A stretch of 64,000 nucleotides of DNA from Ulvibacterium sp965248315. GTDB lineage: Bacteria > Bacteroidota > Bacteroidia > Flavobacteriales > Flavobacteriaceae. Below are positions 46,092 to 54,152 of this stretch, one piece after another; the stretch's first letter is position 1; the number at the start of each line of letters is the position of its first letter. Below the pieces are notes generated by a model. That model was not told where the DNA came from and did no database searches. It saw only the letters and a program-made list of their open reading frames with translations. Position numbers and translations under genes: made by a program. The stretch spans positions 1,054,001 to 1,118,000 of the forward strand of contig NZ_CBDFIX010000002.1 in the NCBI RefSeq assembly GCF_965248315.1, read 5' to 3'.

Positions 46092-46490
46092 TTATATGTC
46101 TCTGGGCGGTTGGAAGAGTCCATCTCCAAGTAGGGGAGAATAAGAATCGGTATAATGGAAATTTCCAGTATCACGGGATGCTATTTCCACATGTGAAGTA
46201 TAGAGTGCCGGGTCGTTCAGGACAAAGGCCGAAAATGACAAAGAATGGCAATGGTGTTGGAAAGGAAGCTCCTCATGTTCCTTTTTTTCCTCCTGATGCT
46301 TTTGGTTGTGCTCAGCTTTAAGTTCCCCATAGTGTTTGGAGAGAAAGACCCAAAAGCTATCTCCATATTCCTCAGCATGAAATTGCGCATGTTCAATGAG
46401 CTCATCCAATTCTACCAAATCGTTAATGTGGATATTAAAGCTCTGAAAAAGAATGAGCAAGGAGGTCGTTATGGAAATAAGTTTTGTCAT
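46092..46490 (-). CDS. Small His-rich exported protein preceding the metal pump
   Basis: 132 residues with a signal-like hydrophobic N-terminus (ISITTSLLILFQSFNIHI) and about a dozen histidines, including His-His-Cys-His at 79-82 and a KHQEEKKEHEE stretch. The pattern resembles small periplasmic metal-binding proteins found ahead of Cus/Czc pumps in Bacteroidota. It is the first gene of the efflux operon, 74 bp before the pump. A metal-buffering or sensing role is inference; I cannot name a family. Confidence 0.7.
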   Translation of the reverse strand: MTKLISITTSLLILFQSFNIHINDLVELDELIEHAQFHAEEYGDSFWVFLSKHYGELKAEHNQKHQEEKKEHEELPFQHHCHSLSFSAFVLNDPALYTSHVEIASRDTGNFHYTDSYSPLLGDGLFQPPRDI

Positions 46491-46698
46491 CTTTTGGCTT
46501 CTTAAAGATACAATTTTATAAAGAGGTGCGAAAGGAATTGGAATTCTCTTTTCAATTTAGGAGGAGTCTATATTAGATTTGAAAACTAAGTGTGTTCTGT
46601 TTCTAAATGTCTTTTTTACCTTGAATAACAAAGCCCATAAAGGCTTGCTAATCTAACCTCTTTACGCTATTTTCATAAAGAATTCAAATCGTTTTCCC

Positions 46699-48723
46699 AT
46701 GCTAAGATTCCTTTTTTCACTTTTTCTCCTATTCCTATGGCAACCTATAAAGGCTCAAAAGAAGAATTTCTCCTATATCGATATTTTTGATCTCCAATAT
46801 GTTTCCGATGCACAGATTTCTCCCGATGGGAATTGGGTGGTCTACCGAAGAATGGCCTTTGATATCATGAAGGATAAAGTTTCGGGAAATCTTTGGATGA
46901 TAAAGACCGATGGTTCAAAACATCAAAAATTAACATCACGGGAGGTTAGCGAATCCAATCCACGCTGGTCCCCCCAAGGAGATCGCCTGGCCTTTGTAAG
47001 CAGTACAAACGAAGGATCGGAGATTTATATCCACTGGATAGCTTCGGGCAAAATCGCCAAGGTAACACAACTTCCCTTTAACCCTAGTGCCTTAACATGG
47101 TCACCTAATGGCCAACAGCTCGCTTTTTCCATGAACGTTGAAAAAGAGCCGCCCGTTTTAGCCAAAATGCCTAAAAAACCTAAGGATGCCAAGTGGGCCG
47201 AGAAACCTAGAATCACAGATAGGCTGTATCATGAGGCGGACGGTCGGGGTTACATTGATCCGGGTTTCAATCATATTTTTATGATTCCTGCAGATGGTGG
47301 TGCTCCAAGACAATTGACTTCTGGGGATTTTCACCATAGAGGAACCCTTTCCTGGTCCAAGGATGGACAACGTATATATTTTTCAGGGAATAGGAACAAA
47401 GATTGGGAATACGACTTTAGAAATAGTGAGATTTATTCGGTTGGGGTTTATGATGGGCAAATCAAAGCATTAACGGATAGGGATGGGCCGGATGGCCATC
47501 CGAAGGTTTCCCCGGATGGGACAAAAATAGCTTATATAAGTGTTGAGGATAAGAGGCAGGCCTATCAAGTACGTAAGGTTCATATTATGAACAAGGATGG
47601 CAGCGATCAAAAGGAAATCTCCCAAGATTTGGATAGGACGGTTTCGGATTTGGTTTGGGACTCCAAGGGGAACGGCCTTTATTTTTCCTATGACGATAAA
47701 GGAAATACCAAAATTGGCCATATTAACCTAAACGGGAAGGTTGCCAAATTAGCAGATAATATGGGGGGTACCTCCATTGGTAGGCCCTATGCAGGAGGGT
47801 CTTTCAGTGTATCTGAAAATGGGACCATCGCCTTTACCCAAACCCGGCCGGAATATCCTTCCGAATTGGCAGTTTTGAAATCCAAGGCAAAAACTCCTGC
47901 AAGGATAACTTCCCTTAATAAGGCGTTGCTCGATTTTAGGAATTTGGGAAAGGTGGAGGAAATCTGGTATGCCTCCAGTTTTGACCAACGGGATATACAG
48001 GGATGGGTGGTATATCCTCCCAATTACGATGCTTCTAAAAAATATCCATTCCTGGTCGAAAATCATGGAGGCCCTATTTTAAATTATGGAGATCGTTTTT
48101 CGGCCGAAATGCAATTGTACGCTGCCGCGGGGTATATTGTTTTTTATCCAAACCCTCGGGGGAGTACCGGTTATGGCGAGGAATTTGCCAATTTGTTGTA
48201 TCGTAATTATCCTGGAGAGGATTATAATGACGTCATGGACGGAGTGGATTATTGTATCCAAAAAGGAATTGCCCATGAGGACCAGCTTTTTGTTACAGGA
48301 GGTAGTGCCGGAGGAATTATGTCAGCTTGGATGATAGGCAAGAACAATCGTTTTGAGGCGGCCGTGGTGGCCAAACCTGTCATGAATTGGATCAGTAAAA
48401 CGCTGGTCGCCGATAATTATTTCCGTTATGCCAACAGCCGTTACCCGGGACAACCTTGGGAAAGTTTTGAGACTTACTGGAAGTTTTCCCCGATTTCATT
48501 GGTCGGCAATGTAGAGACGCCGACCATGGTTCTGGTAGGAATGGACGATTTGCGAACGCCACCTAGTGAGGCCAAGCAGTTGTACCATGCCCTAAAATTG
48601 CGAAAAATTCCAACCGTTTTGGTAGAAATACCAAATGCCAGTCATGGCATTGCCAATAAGCCAAGCAATTTGATTACCAAGATAGCGCATACCCTGGCGT
48701 GGTTTCAGAAATATCGAAAATAG
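46699..48723 (+). CDS. S9 family serine peptidase (prolyl oligopeptidase/dipeptidyl-peptidase type), exported
   Basis: 674 residues: signal peptide (to about 20, ending IKAQ), a WD40-like beta-propeller (about 30-400, repeats such as SPDGNWVVYRR, SPQGDRLAFVS, SPNGQQLAFSM, SPDGTKIAYIS) and an alpha/beta-hydrolase domain (about 420-674). The catalytic triad is visible: Ser536 in GGSAGGIM, Asp617 in GMDDLRTPP, and His649 in ASHGI. Cleaves short peptides in the periplasm. It is flanked by unrelated genes and probably monocistronic. Confidence 0.92.
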   Translation: MLRFLFSLFLLFLWQPIKAQKKNFSYIDIFDLQYVSDAQISPDGNWVVYRRMAFDIMKDKVSGNLWMIKTDGSKHQKLTSREVSESNPRWSPQGDRLAFVSSTNEGSEIYIHWIASGKIAKVTQLPFNPSALTWSPNGQQLAFSMNVEKEPPVLAKMPKKPKDAKWAEKPRITDRLYHEADGRGYIDPGFNHIFMIPADGGAPRQLTSGDFHHRGTLSWSKDGQRIYFSGNRNKDWEYDFRNSEIYSVGVYDGQIKALTDRDGPDGHPKVSPDGTKIAYISVEDKRQAYQVRKVHIMNKDGSDQKEISQDLDRTVSDLVWDSKGNGLYFSYDDKGNTKIGHINLNGKVAKLADNMGGTSIGRPYAGGSFSVSENGTIAFTQTRPEYPSELAVLKSKAKTPARITSLNKALLDFRNLGKVEEIWYASSFDQRDIQGWVVYPPNYDASKKYPFLVENHGGPILNYGDRFSAEMQLYAAAGYIVFYPNPRGSTGYGEEFANLLYRNYPGEDYNDVMDGVDYCIQKGIAHEDQLFVTGGSAGGIMSAWMIGKNNRFEAAVVAKPVMNWISKTLVADNYFRYANSRYPGQPWESFETYWKFSPISLVGNVETPTMVLVGMDDLRTPPSEAKQLYHALKLRKIPTVLVEIPNASHGIANKPSNLITKIAHTLAWFQKYRK

Positions 48724-48904
48724 TATTGAAAACCAATGTTGAGTATGGAGCTAGTTGCACGGTTGATTCTTGGATTTGCCATTATTTAGATGACCCAATA
48801 CTGCGTAACACAATGACTCCTTTCTACCTAAGAATATAATTTAGGGGGATCGAAAATTTTTATTCACCTTGATCGTTTGTAATTTAGGGACCGCAAGCGA
48901 CGAC

Positions 48905-49357
48905 ATGGGAACAAAAAAAAGACATGGGTTTTGGAACGTATTGGTAGTAATTACCGTTATCATCTGTCTGCTGGCTCTTACGTCCCATTATAAAAATTGG
49001 ATCAGGACCAATGCCAACGATATCCAAATACTCTCTGGATTTTACTACAACAAAGTGGATTTTTCAGAGCTTGACAGTGTAGTGATGGTAGAAAAAATCC
49101 CACCTATGGAACGTCTTAATGGATTTTCTGCCTTGGAAAAGGAAAAAGGTGTGTTCCGAGAGTTCAAGGACTCCCTAACAGACAAAAAAGTGTACGTATA
49201 TGTAGATCATTTTCCCAACCCTAAGATAAAATTGGTATATAGGGATTCGCTTAGGCTTTTCATGAATTTAAGGGATTCTTTGGAAAATGAAAAAATGTAC
49301 CTTTTTCTAAAGAACAAAAAGGACAGCTTACCCCTACAATTTTCATCTAAAAAGTGA
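48905..49357 (+). CDS. Membrane-anchored protein of unknown function
   Basis: 150 residues from ATG 48905 (a TTG 36 bp upstream is less likely): a short basic N-terminus, one membrane helix (FWNVLVVITVIICLLALTSHY, about 9-29), then a soluble extracytoplasmic domain with several charged repeats of DSL (FKDSLTDKK, YRDSLRLFMNLRDSLENEK). No family recognised. It precedes the DUF2141 gene by 34 bp on the same strand, though a -7 box for the latter overlaps this gap. Confidence 0.6.
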   Translation: MGTKKRHGFWNVLVVITVIICLLALTSHYKNWIRTNANDIQILSGFYYNKVDFSELDSVVMVEKIPPMERLNGFSALEKEKGVFREFKDSLTDKKVYVYVDHFPNPKIKLVYRDSLRLFMNLRDSLENEKMYLFLKNKKDSLPLQFSSKK

Positions 49358-49378
49358 GTTTATAAGCATTGGACTTCC

Positions 49379-49386
49379 TATTTTTG
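49379..49386 (+). promoter_or_regulatory. -7 promoter box of the DUF2141 gene
   Basis: TATTTTTG, an exact TAnnTTTG match 5 bp before the ATG at 49392, implying a leaderless or nearly leaderless message. Confidence 0.4.
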
Positions 49387-49391
49387 AACCT

Positions 49392-49799
49392 ATGAAAAAA
49401 AGGTTTTTACTTTTTCTACTAGTACCAATGTTTGGCTTGGCTCAAAATAGGCTTTCTATATCCATAGAAGGCGTAAAAACATCGAATGGCAAAATTAGTG
49501 TGGCCATTTATGCCAATGAAAACGGCTTTCTGGAGTTTGAAGGGGTATTTAAGTTTGATAGTACCAAAGCCCAAAAAGGCACAACCGAACTTTCCATTGA
49601 GAGCCTTCCACCAGGTAAATATGCCGTGGCCATTTTCCATGATGAGAATGGCAATGATGTTCTTGATCGTAACTGGCTGGGCATACCCAAGGAAAAGATA
49701 GGTTTTTCCAATGCCAAAATGAAAACCTTCGGTCCTCCAAGTTTTACGGAATGCGCATTTGAGCTGCGGTCCGACAAGGAAATCACTGTTATACTCTAG
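49392..49799 (+). CDS. DUF2141 family exported protein
   Basis: 135 residues: signal peptide (ending FGLAQ) and a DUF2141 beta-sandwich, recognised by NGKISVAIYANENGFLE, the LPPGKYAVAIFHDENGNDVLDRNWLGIPKEKIGFSN block and FELRSDKEITVIL at the end. The domain resembles a carboxypeptidase regulatory module. Full length for the family; function unknown. Confidence 0.88.
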   Translation: MKKRFLLFLLVPMFGLAQNRLSISIEGVKTSNGKISVAIYANENGFLEFEGVFKFDSTKAQKGTTELSIESLPPGKYAVAIFHDENGNDVLDRNWLGIPKEKIGFSNAKMKTFGPPSFTECAFELRSDKEITVIL

Positions 49800-49877
49800 T
49801 GAATTGTAGTGGGACTGCCCTTCCACTTCTAAGTTGGTTTTTTGTAGTGCAGATTAAAAATTTGTTAAATAGTTTTC

Positions 49878-49904
49878 TGAAACGATTGTTCCAATATATA
49901 TTTG
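49878..49904 (+). promoter_or_regulatory. Operator and -7 box of the TetR gene
   Basis: TGAAAC-GATT-GTTCCA (49878-49893), one mismatch from a perfect dyad, followed after 3 bp by the -7 box TATATTTG (49897-49904). The operator lies between the -33 and -7 regions, as expected for autorepression. Confidence 0.65.
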
Positions 49905-49922
49905 ACCATCCAAAAATTTAAA

Positions 49923-50504
49923 ATGCCAAGGATAACAGAATTTGACAAGGAAAAGGTACTAAAGAGCGCCATGTATGTTTTTTGGGAAAAAGGTTATAAC
50001 GGGACCTCCATGCAGGATTTGGTGGACGCTACCGGCCTAAATCGTTCCAGTATATACAATTCCTTTGGTTCAAAGTTGGCGCTTTATCAAACTACCTTGT
50101 CCTACTATCAAAAGGAATCGGGGGGAATGTTTCGAAAGGCCTTGGTGGAGGCTGGAAATCCCTTAGAGGCCATACAACTCATTTTTGAGGGGTTTTTGCC
50201 TGAGATATTAGGGGATGAAAAGGACAAGGGTTGCTTTGTTATGAATTGTAAGTCCGAGATGGGCAATCAAGACAGAGACCTAAAGAAATGGCTTTTGGAT
50301 ACACAGGAACATACACTTTCCACTTTTCAGGGCTTGATAAGGGATGGTCAGGAGCAGGGGATAATAAATAAGAAACAAGACTGTAGAAGTTATGCTTATT
50401 TTGTGTTCAATGCCTTCCAAGGCTTTAGAATGACAGGAATATTGATTAAGGATAAAAATGTGCTTCAACAGATTATAGATAACACGTTAAGAGTACTAGC
50501 GTAA
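49923..50504 (+). CDS. TetR/AcrR family regulator paired with an SDR gene
   Basis: 193 residues from ATG 49923. The helix-turn-helix is TSMQDLVDATGLNRSSIYNSFGSKLALYQ; the C-terminal TetR_C domain carries GDEKDKGCFVMNCKSEM, a segment with two Cys like those of the regulators of this subfamily. An in-frame ATT/ATG-like start at 49902 lies upstream of the predicted transcript start and was rejected. It precedes the SDR gene by 50 bp with its own operator in that gap, so it likely represses both. Confidence 0.9.
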   Translation: MPRITEFDKEKVLKSAMYVFWEKGYNGTSMQDLVDATGLNRSSIYNSFGSKLALYQTTLSYYQKESGGMFRKALVEAGNPLEAIQLIFEGFLPEILGDEKDKGCFVMNCKSEMGNQDRDLKKWLLDTQEHTLSTFQGLIRDGQEQGIINKKQDCRSYAYFVFNAFQGFRMTGILIKDKNVLQQIIDNTLRVLA

Positions 50505-50519
50505 ATTTTTTTAACCTTT

Positions 50520-50548
50520 TTTGAAACGATTGTTTCAAAATAAATTTT
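50520..50548 (+). promoter_or_regulatory. Operator and -7 box of the SDR gene
   Basis: Perfect 20-bp dyad TTTGAAACGATTGTTTCAAA (50520-50539), the same core as upstream of the TetR gene. TAAATTTT (50541-50548), a weak -7 box, follows the 16-bp core by 3 bp, the same spacing as at the TetR promoter. Confidence 0.65.
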
Positions 50549-50554
50549 AATACG

Positions 50555-51304
50555 ATGAGTAAATTCAAGGACAAAGTAGTAGTGATTTCCGGAGGAAATT
50601 CCGGGATAGGTTTGGAGGCCGTTAAAGGTTTTTTAAGCGAGGGCGCCAAGGTGGTGTTTTCGGGAAGAAGAAAAGAAGCCCTGGATGAGGTAGCCAAGGA
50701 CTTGGAAGGTGATTTCAAAGCAGTTCTAGCCGATCAATCCAAACCACGGGACAATGAAAAACTGATTCGAGAAGCCGTTGATTCCTATGGCAAAATTGAT
50801 GTGCTCTTCGCAAATGCGGGGGTAGCCTTTTTTGCACCTGCGGATCAAATTGACGAAGATCATTTTGATTCCCAATTCGATATTAATATCAAGGGTCCTG
50901 CCTTCTTGACCAAGTATGCCATTCCCCATTTGAATGATGGAGGCAATATAATTTTCAATACGTCTATCGTGCATCAAAAAGGGTTTGAGGGTGCAGCGGT
51001 CTATAGCGCTACCAAAGGAGCTTTACGGGCTTACGCCCGGGTGCTGACCACAGAGCTCGCTCCACGTCAAATTCGTATTAATTCCATAGCTCCGGGACCG
51101 ATTGCTACCCCAATTTATGACAAAATGGGAATGCCACAGGAAGTGGTTAGCGAAATGGGACAAGGTTTTGTCGAGGCAAATCCCTTAAAACGTTTCGGAA
51201 ACCCCAAGGAAATAGCCGATGCCGTTTTGTTTCTAGCTTCTGAAGAGGCCAGTTATGTAAATGGAATAGAGTTGTCCGTTGATGGAGGGTTGAGCCAAAT
51301 CTAA
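50555..51304 (+). CDS. Short-chain dehydrogenase/reductase (classical SDR)
   Basis: 249 residues: GGNSGIG nucleotide motif near residue 14, NAG (LFANAGV) near 90, catalytic Ser in FNTSIVHQ and Tyr-x3-Lys in YSATKGAL, and the C-terminal SYVNGIELSVDGG. NAD(P)(H)-dependent oxidoreductase of the cytoplasm, substrate unknown. Repressed, by inference, by the upstream TetR protein, whose inducer may be its substrate (such pairs often respond to reactive aldehydes or quinones). A terminator follows. Confidence 0.93.
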   Translation: MSKFKDKVVVISGGNSGIGLEAVKGFLSEGAKVVFSGRRKEALDEVAKDLEGDFKAVLADQSKPRDNEKLIREAVDSYGKIDVLFANAGVAFFAPADQIDEDHFDSQFDINIKGPAFLTKYAIPHLNDGGNIIFNTSIVHQKGFEGAAVYSATKGALRAYARVLTTELAPRQIRINSIAPGPIATPIYDKMGMPQEVVSEMGQGFVEANPLKRFGNPKEIADAVLFLASEEASYVNGIELSVDGGLSQI

Positions 51305-51335
51305 TAGTATATTGACATAATAACTATTGCACTAA

Positions 51336-51367
51336 GCCAGTTGGAGAATTCTCCCAACTGGCTTTTT
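51336..51367 (+). terminator. Rho-independent terminator of the TetR-SDR pair
   Basis: GCCAGTTGG (51336-51344) and its complement CCAACTGGC (51354-51362) flank AGAATTCTC, followed by TTTTT. Confidence 0.88.
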
Positions 51368-51393
51368 ATAGTGTATCAATCCAATTCTCGAGC

Positions 51394-51401
51394 TATCTTT
51401 G
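51394..51401 (+). promoter_or_regulatory. -7 promoter box of the DUF423 gene
   Basis: TATCTTTG, exact match to TAnnTTTG, 6 bp before the ATG at 51408, again implying a leaderless or nearly leaderless message. It argues against the in-frame TTG at 51399 as the start. Confidence 0.55.
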
Positions 51402-51407
51402 CATCTT

Positions 51408-51800
51408 ATGGAGACTATTCTGCTCGTTCAATTTATGGGAGCCCTATATGGTTTGTTAGCTGTTGTATTTGGTGCTTTTGGGGCACATGCCCTAAAGAAA
51501 ACCTTTACGGAAGAACAATTGAAAAGCTTTGAAACTGGTGTTAAATATCAGATGTATCATGCAATTGTCTTAATCATATTGGGCTTTAATTCTGCATTCA
51601 ATACCTCCTTGGAAAAAAATATGGCCTACTGCTTTATTTTGGGCACCTTTCTTTTTTCATTCAGTATTTACGGGCTTACATTGAGTACCTCCAAAGGGAA
51701 AAAGTGGCGCTTTTTGGGGCCCATCACGCCACTAGGAGGATTGTTGTTGGTATTGGGATGGGGTCTATTTTTGTACTCATTTGTGCAAAACCTGTTTTAG
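51408..51800 (+). CDS. DUF423 family membrane protein
   Basis: 130 residues from ATG 51408, with four hydrophobic helices and the family marks FGAFGAHALK near the N-terminus, FETGVKYQMYHAIVLI in helix 2, and FLGPITPLGGLLLVLGW near the end. An inner-membrane protein of unknown function, widespread in bacteria. It ends 28 bp before the convergent DUF4097 gene. Confidence 0.92.
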   Translation: METILLVQFMGALYGLLAVVFGAFGAHALKKTFTEEQLKSFETGVKYQMYHAIVLIILGFNSAFNTSLEKNMAYCFILGTFLFSFSIYGLTLSTSKGKKWRFLGPITPLGGLLLVLGWGLFLYSFVQNLF

Positions 51801-51828
51801 GAGCCAAATCTTTGTTTCACCATACGGG

Positions 51829-52539
51829 TTACAACCTTAAATACATATTTCCATTAATGGTATTCAGGCGCAAGCTGTTCCTGCCATTGGCGGTGCGACC
51901 GGAGATTTTCTGACCTACATGACGGTCGGTAGATTTGAACTTTAACTTTTCATCAGCATAAATATCCCCATGGATGGTCTCGGCAACCAAATTGGCATCG
52001 ATCATTTTAAGGTCAATTTCCCCATTAATGGTACTTAGATCTAGTTCTCCGGCATATTTGGCAATTTCGATATCCCCATTGATAAGGTCAACCGTAAAAT
52101 CGCCTTCAATAACCTCGGATTTTAGATGCCCATTGATGCTACTTATTTTGACCCTGGCATTTTTAGGGACATAGAGCACGTAATTGAATTCATATAAATC
52201 CCCCGTGTTATAGCAGTATCTTTTCCTGTTAGGACTATTTTTGATACAATCCTCACGGTAGGCCTTAAATACAGGTTCGGCTTCTGAAGTAATTGCAATT
52301 CGGGTATCGCTGGCGCTTATATCCAAATTGTAGAGATCCAGGAATTTTTCGTCTTCGGTATGAATCTCAGCTTTAAAATAGACCGAAGATTTATCCCATG
52401 ACTTTACTTCTATCATAGAAGCGAATTTTACATCCACGTCTATATATTGATTTTTATAATCAATATTTTCTTCAATGATTTTCTGTGCACCGACCTGTAG
52501 GCTGATGATGCCTAATAATAAGACTACTGTTTTTTTCAT
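51829..52539 (-). CDS. Exported DUF4097-like repeat protein
   Basis: 236 residues: signal peptide (ending LQVGAQ) and a C-terminal half of about 20-residue beta-coil repeats (SSINGHLKSEVIEGDF, DLINGDIEIAKYAGEL, STINGEIDLKMIDANL, AETIHGDIYADEKL, NTINGNMYLRL). Recurrent xxINGxI/xL units form a beta-helix-like wall, as in DUF4097 and related putative adhesins. It ends the sigma/anti-sigma operon. Confidence 0.8.
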   Translation of the reverse strand: MKKTVVLLLGIISLQVGAQKIIEENIDYKNQYIDVDVKFASMIEVKSWDKSSVYFKAEIHTEDEKFLDLYNLDISASDTRIAITSEAEPVFKAYREDCIKNSPNRKRYCYNTGDLYEFNYVLYVPKNARVKISSINGHLKSEVIEGDFTVDLINGDIEIAKYAGELDLSTINGEIDLKMIDANLVAETIHGDIYADEKLKFKSTDRHVGQKISGRTANGRNSLRLNTINGNMYLRL

Positions 52540-52558
52540 GACTGTTCTATTTTTTTGA

Positions 52559-53311
52559 TTATTCTTTCCTTAGATAAATATTTCCATTTGTGGTTTTCAA
52601 TTTAACGTCCACTCCCCCGTTATTGACCGATCCCTTTACCTTTTTGGAGGCAATGGCCCTTAGACCGTCCTTATCCGGTAAGCTGATTTCAAAATTGGTA
52701 TAAATGGACCCATTAACGGTACCTAGACTTAGGTCTGCAGGGGTATTTTCTGGCATTGTAATATCCAAAGCGCCATTGGTTGAATAAATACTTATGGGCG
52801 AATCCTGGCTTACTGTTGTAAATTGGACTTCTACTTCGCCGTTTAACGTATTGGCTGTCAAAGGCCCGCTTACATCCTCGACTCTAATGCCTCCGTTCAA
52901 TTCTGCAGTAGCCTCTATCTCCCCCCGGAAACCGGAAATTCGAATATTGCCCTGCCAGTTGGTCCTAACGGAAATGTTTTGTTTTGCGGGCAAATAAATT
53001 TCTGCGCGTTCCGATTTTCTTAGGTTTCTTACCAAGAGGTTATTTCCTTCCTGGATAACATAAAACCCGACATCCGTATTGTCCGAACCGCTCTCCCCGA
53101 CCAGGCGCAATCCTTTGGCCCTTTCGGGAATTTTATAGGAAGGCCCGCCCTTGATCAAAAGTTGGTCACTGGTGTGTGTTTTGACAACAATGTCATTTTT
53201 AGATTCAACTTTTACCCATTCGATTCCATTCAGGGATTTTGTGTAATCCTCTTGCGCCCACATTCCGGTGCAAATACAACTCAGTAAAAATGTGATTTTA
53301 AATAATTTCAT
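52559..53311 (-). CDS. Exported DUF4097-like repeat protein (second copy)
   Basis: 250 residues, signal peptide (ending GMWAQ). Repeat units ATAELNGGIRVEDVSGPL, TANTLNGEVEVQF, IYSTNGALDITM, LGTVNGSIYTNF and KTTNGNIYLRK indicate the same beta-coil fold as the gene 19 bp downstream, with the same closing NGNIYLRK/NGNMYLRL. A divergent tandem duplicate. Located in the periplasm or on the surface by its signal peptide; function unknown. Confidence 0.8.
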   Translation of the reverse strand: MKLFKITFLLSCICTGMWAQEDYTKSLNGIEWVKVESKNDIVVKTHTSDQLLIKGGPSYKIPERAKGLRLVGESGSDNTDVGFYVIQEGNNLLVRNLRKSERAEIYLPAKQNISVRTNWQGNIRISGFRGEIEATAELNGGIRVEDVSGPLTANTLNGEVEVQFTTVSQDSPISIYSTNGALDITMPENTPADLSLGTVNGSIYTNFEISLPDKDGLRAIASKKVKGSVNNGGVDVKLKTTNGNIYLRKE

Positions 53312-53355
53312 GATGTTTCGTTTTTTGATGCTTCGACAAGGCTAAGCACTTGTGT

Positions 53356-54150
53356 TTATATAATACTTGGTAATAATGATTCAATTTGTTCCTTAACAAA
53401 GGGTTGGGTTTCGTCCTGTTGCATTAATTCTTTAAGCGGCATCACTGCCTTCTTTTCCTGAATGCGGACCAAAGTCTGGATGATTGTAATTTGTATTCCT
53501 GGATCCTTCTCCACTTTTAAAGCCTTTATGAAAGCATTTTTTACGATTTCCGAAGCTGTAAATTTTTCCAGGGCCTCGGCCGAGGCCATGCGTACATTAG
53601 TATTTTCATCATGTAGCATTCTATCGGTCAACGCTTTAACAATGCTTTCATCAGGATTTCCGAACTCGTCAATATAGTTGACCCCTTGAATACGCCTGCT
53701 GGCTGACTTACTCTCCATAAGGGAGAGCATGGCTGTTTGCCTTAATTCCAGGCCCTCGTTCTGCAAGGCAGCGATTTCGATGTGGGATTCCCGTTCCTGT
53801 TGATATTGCCCCAGTAGAAACGAGCCTACCAACATTGCAATACTGGCTGCTATTTTTAAGAAATTTCCCCAGCCTGATTTTATTGAAGATTCCTTGGAAT
53901 TCAGGGGAACCACCTTGGCCACTTCGCGTTTTTCCTGCTCCAAAAGCTCTAGGAAATTGGCTTCTACCCAATTCGAGGGGATAGCCATTTCTTCATTTGC
54001 AAAGGCATCAAAAAGGGTTTTCAGTCGCTCCAATTCTTCCCTGCATTCGGGACATTCCTTTAAATAGGCCTCCACCTTTTGTTCTAGAACGGGATCCAAA
54101 ACTCCATCAAGGTAGTCCGGAAGTAAGTCAATAACCTGCTTTTTGTCCAT
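53356..54150 (-). CDS. Putative anti-sigma factor: zinc-finger-like N-terminus, one membrane helix, HEAT repeats
   Basis: 264 residues. The N-terminal 50 (LLPDYLDGVLDPVLEQKVEAYLKECPECREELERL) look like the zf-HC2 domain of anti-sigma factors, but the His of HxxxCxxC is replaced by Tyr and only the CxxC remains. A single membrane helix (about 97-117) follows, then HEAT-like helical repeats (about 140-260: MLHDENTNVRMASAEALEKF, KDPGIQITIIQTLVRI). It abuts the sigma gene (2-bp gap), so it probably binds that sigma factor; the repeats face the periplasm. Confidence 0.82.
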   Translation of the reverse strand: MDKKQVIDLLPDYLDGVLDPVLEQKVEAYLKECPECREELERLKTLFDAFANEEMAIPSNWVEANFLELLEQEKREVAKVVPLNSKESSIKSGWGNFLKIAASIAMLVGSFLLGQYQQERESHIEIAALQNEGLELRQTAMLSLMESKSASRRIQGVNYIDEFGNPDESIVKALTDRMLHDENTNVRMASAEALEKFTASEIVKNAFIKALKVEKDPGIQITIIQTLVRIQEKKAVMPLKELMQQDETQPFVKEQIESLLPSII

Positions 54151-54152
54151 TG

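Noticed and set aside
46650..46680. Possible hairpin AAGCC/GGCTT upstream of the S9 peptidase
   Set aside because: Only five pairs with no T run; too weak for a terminator and without other support.
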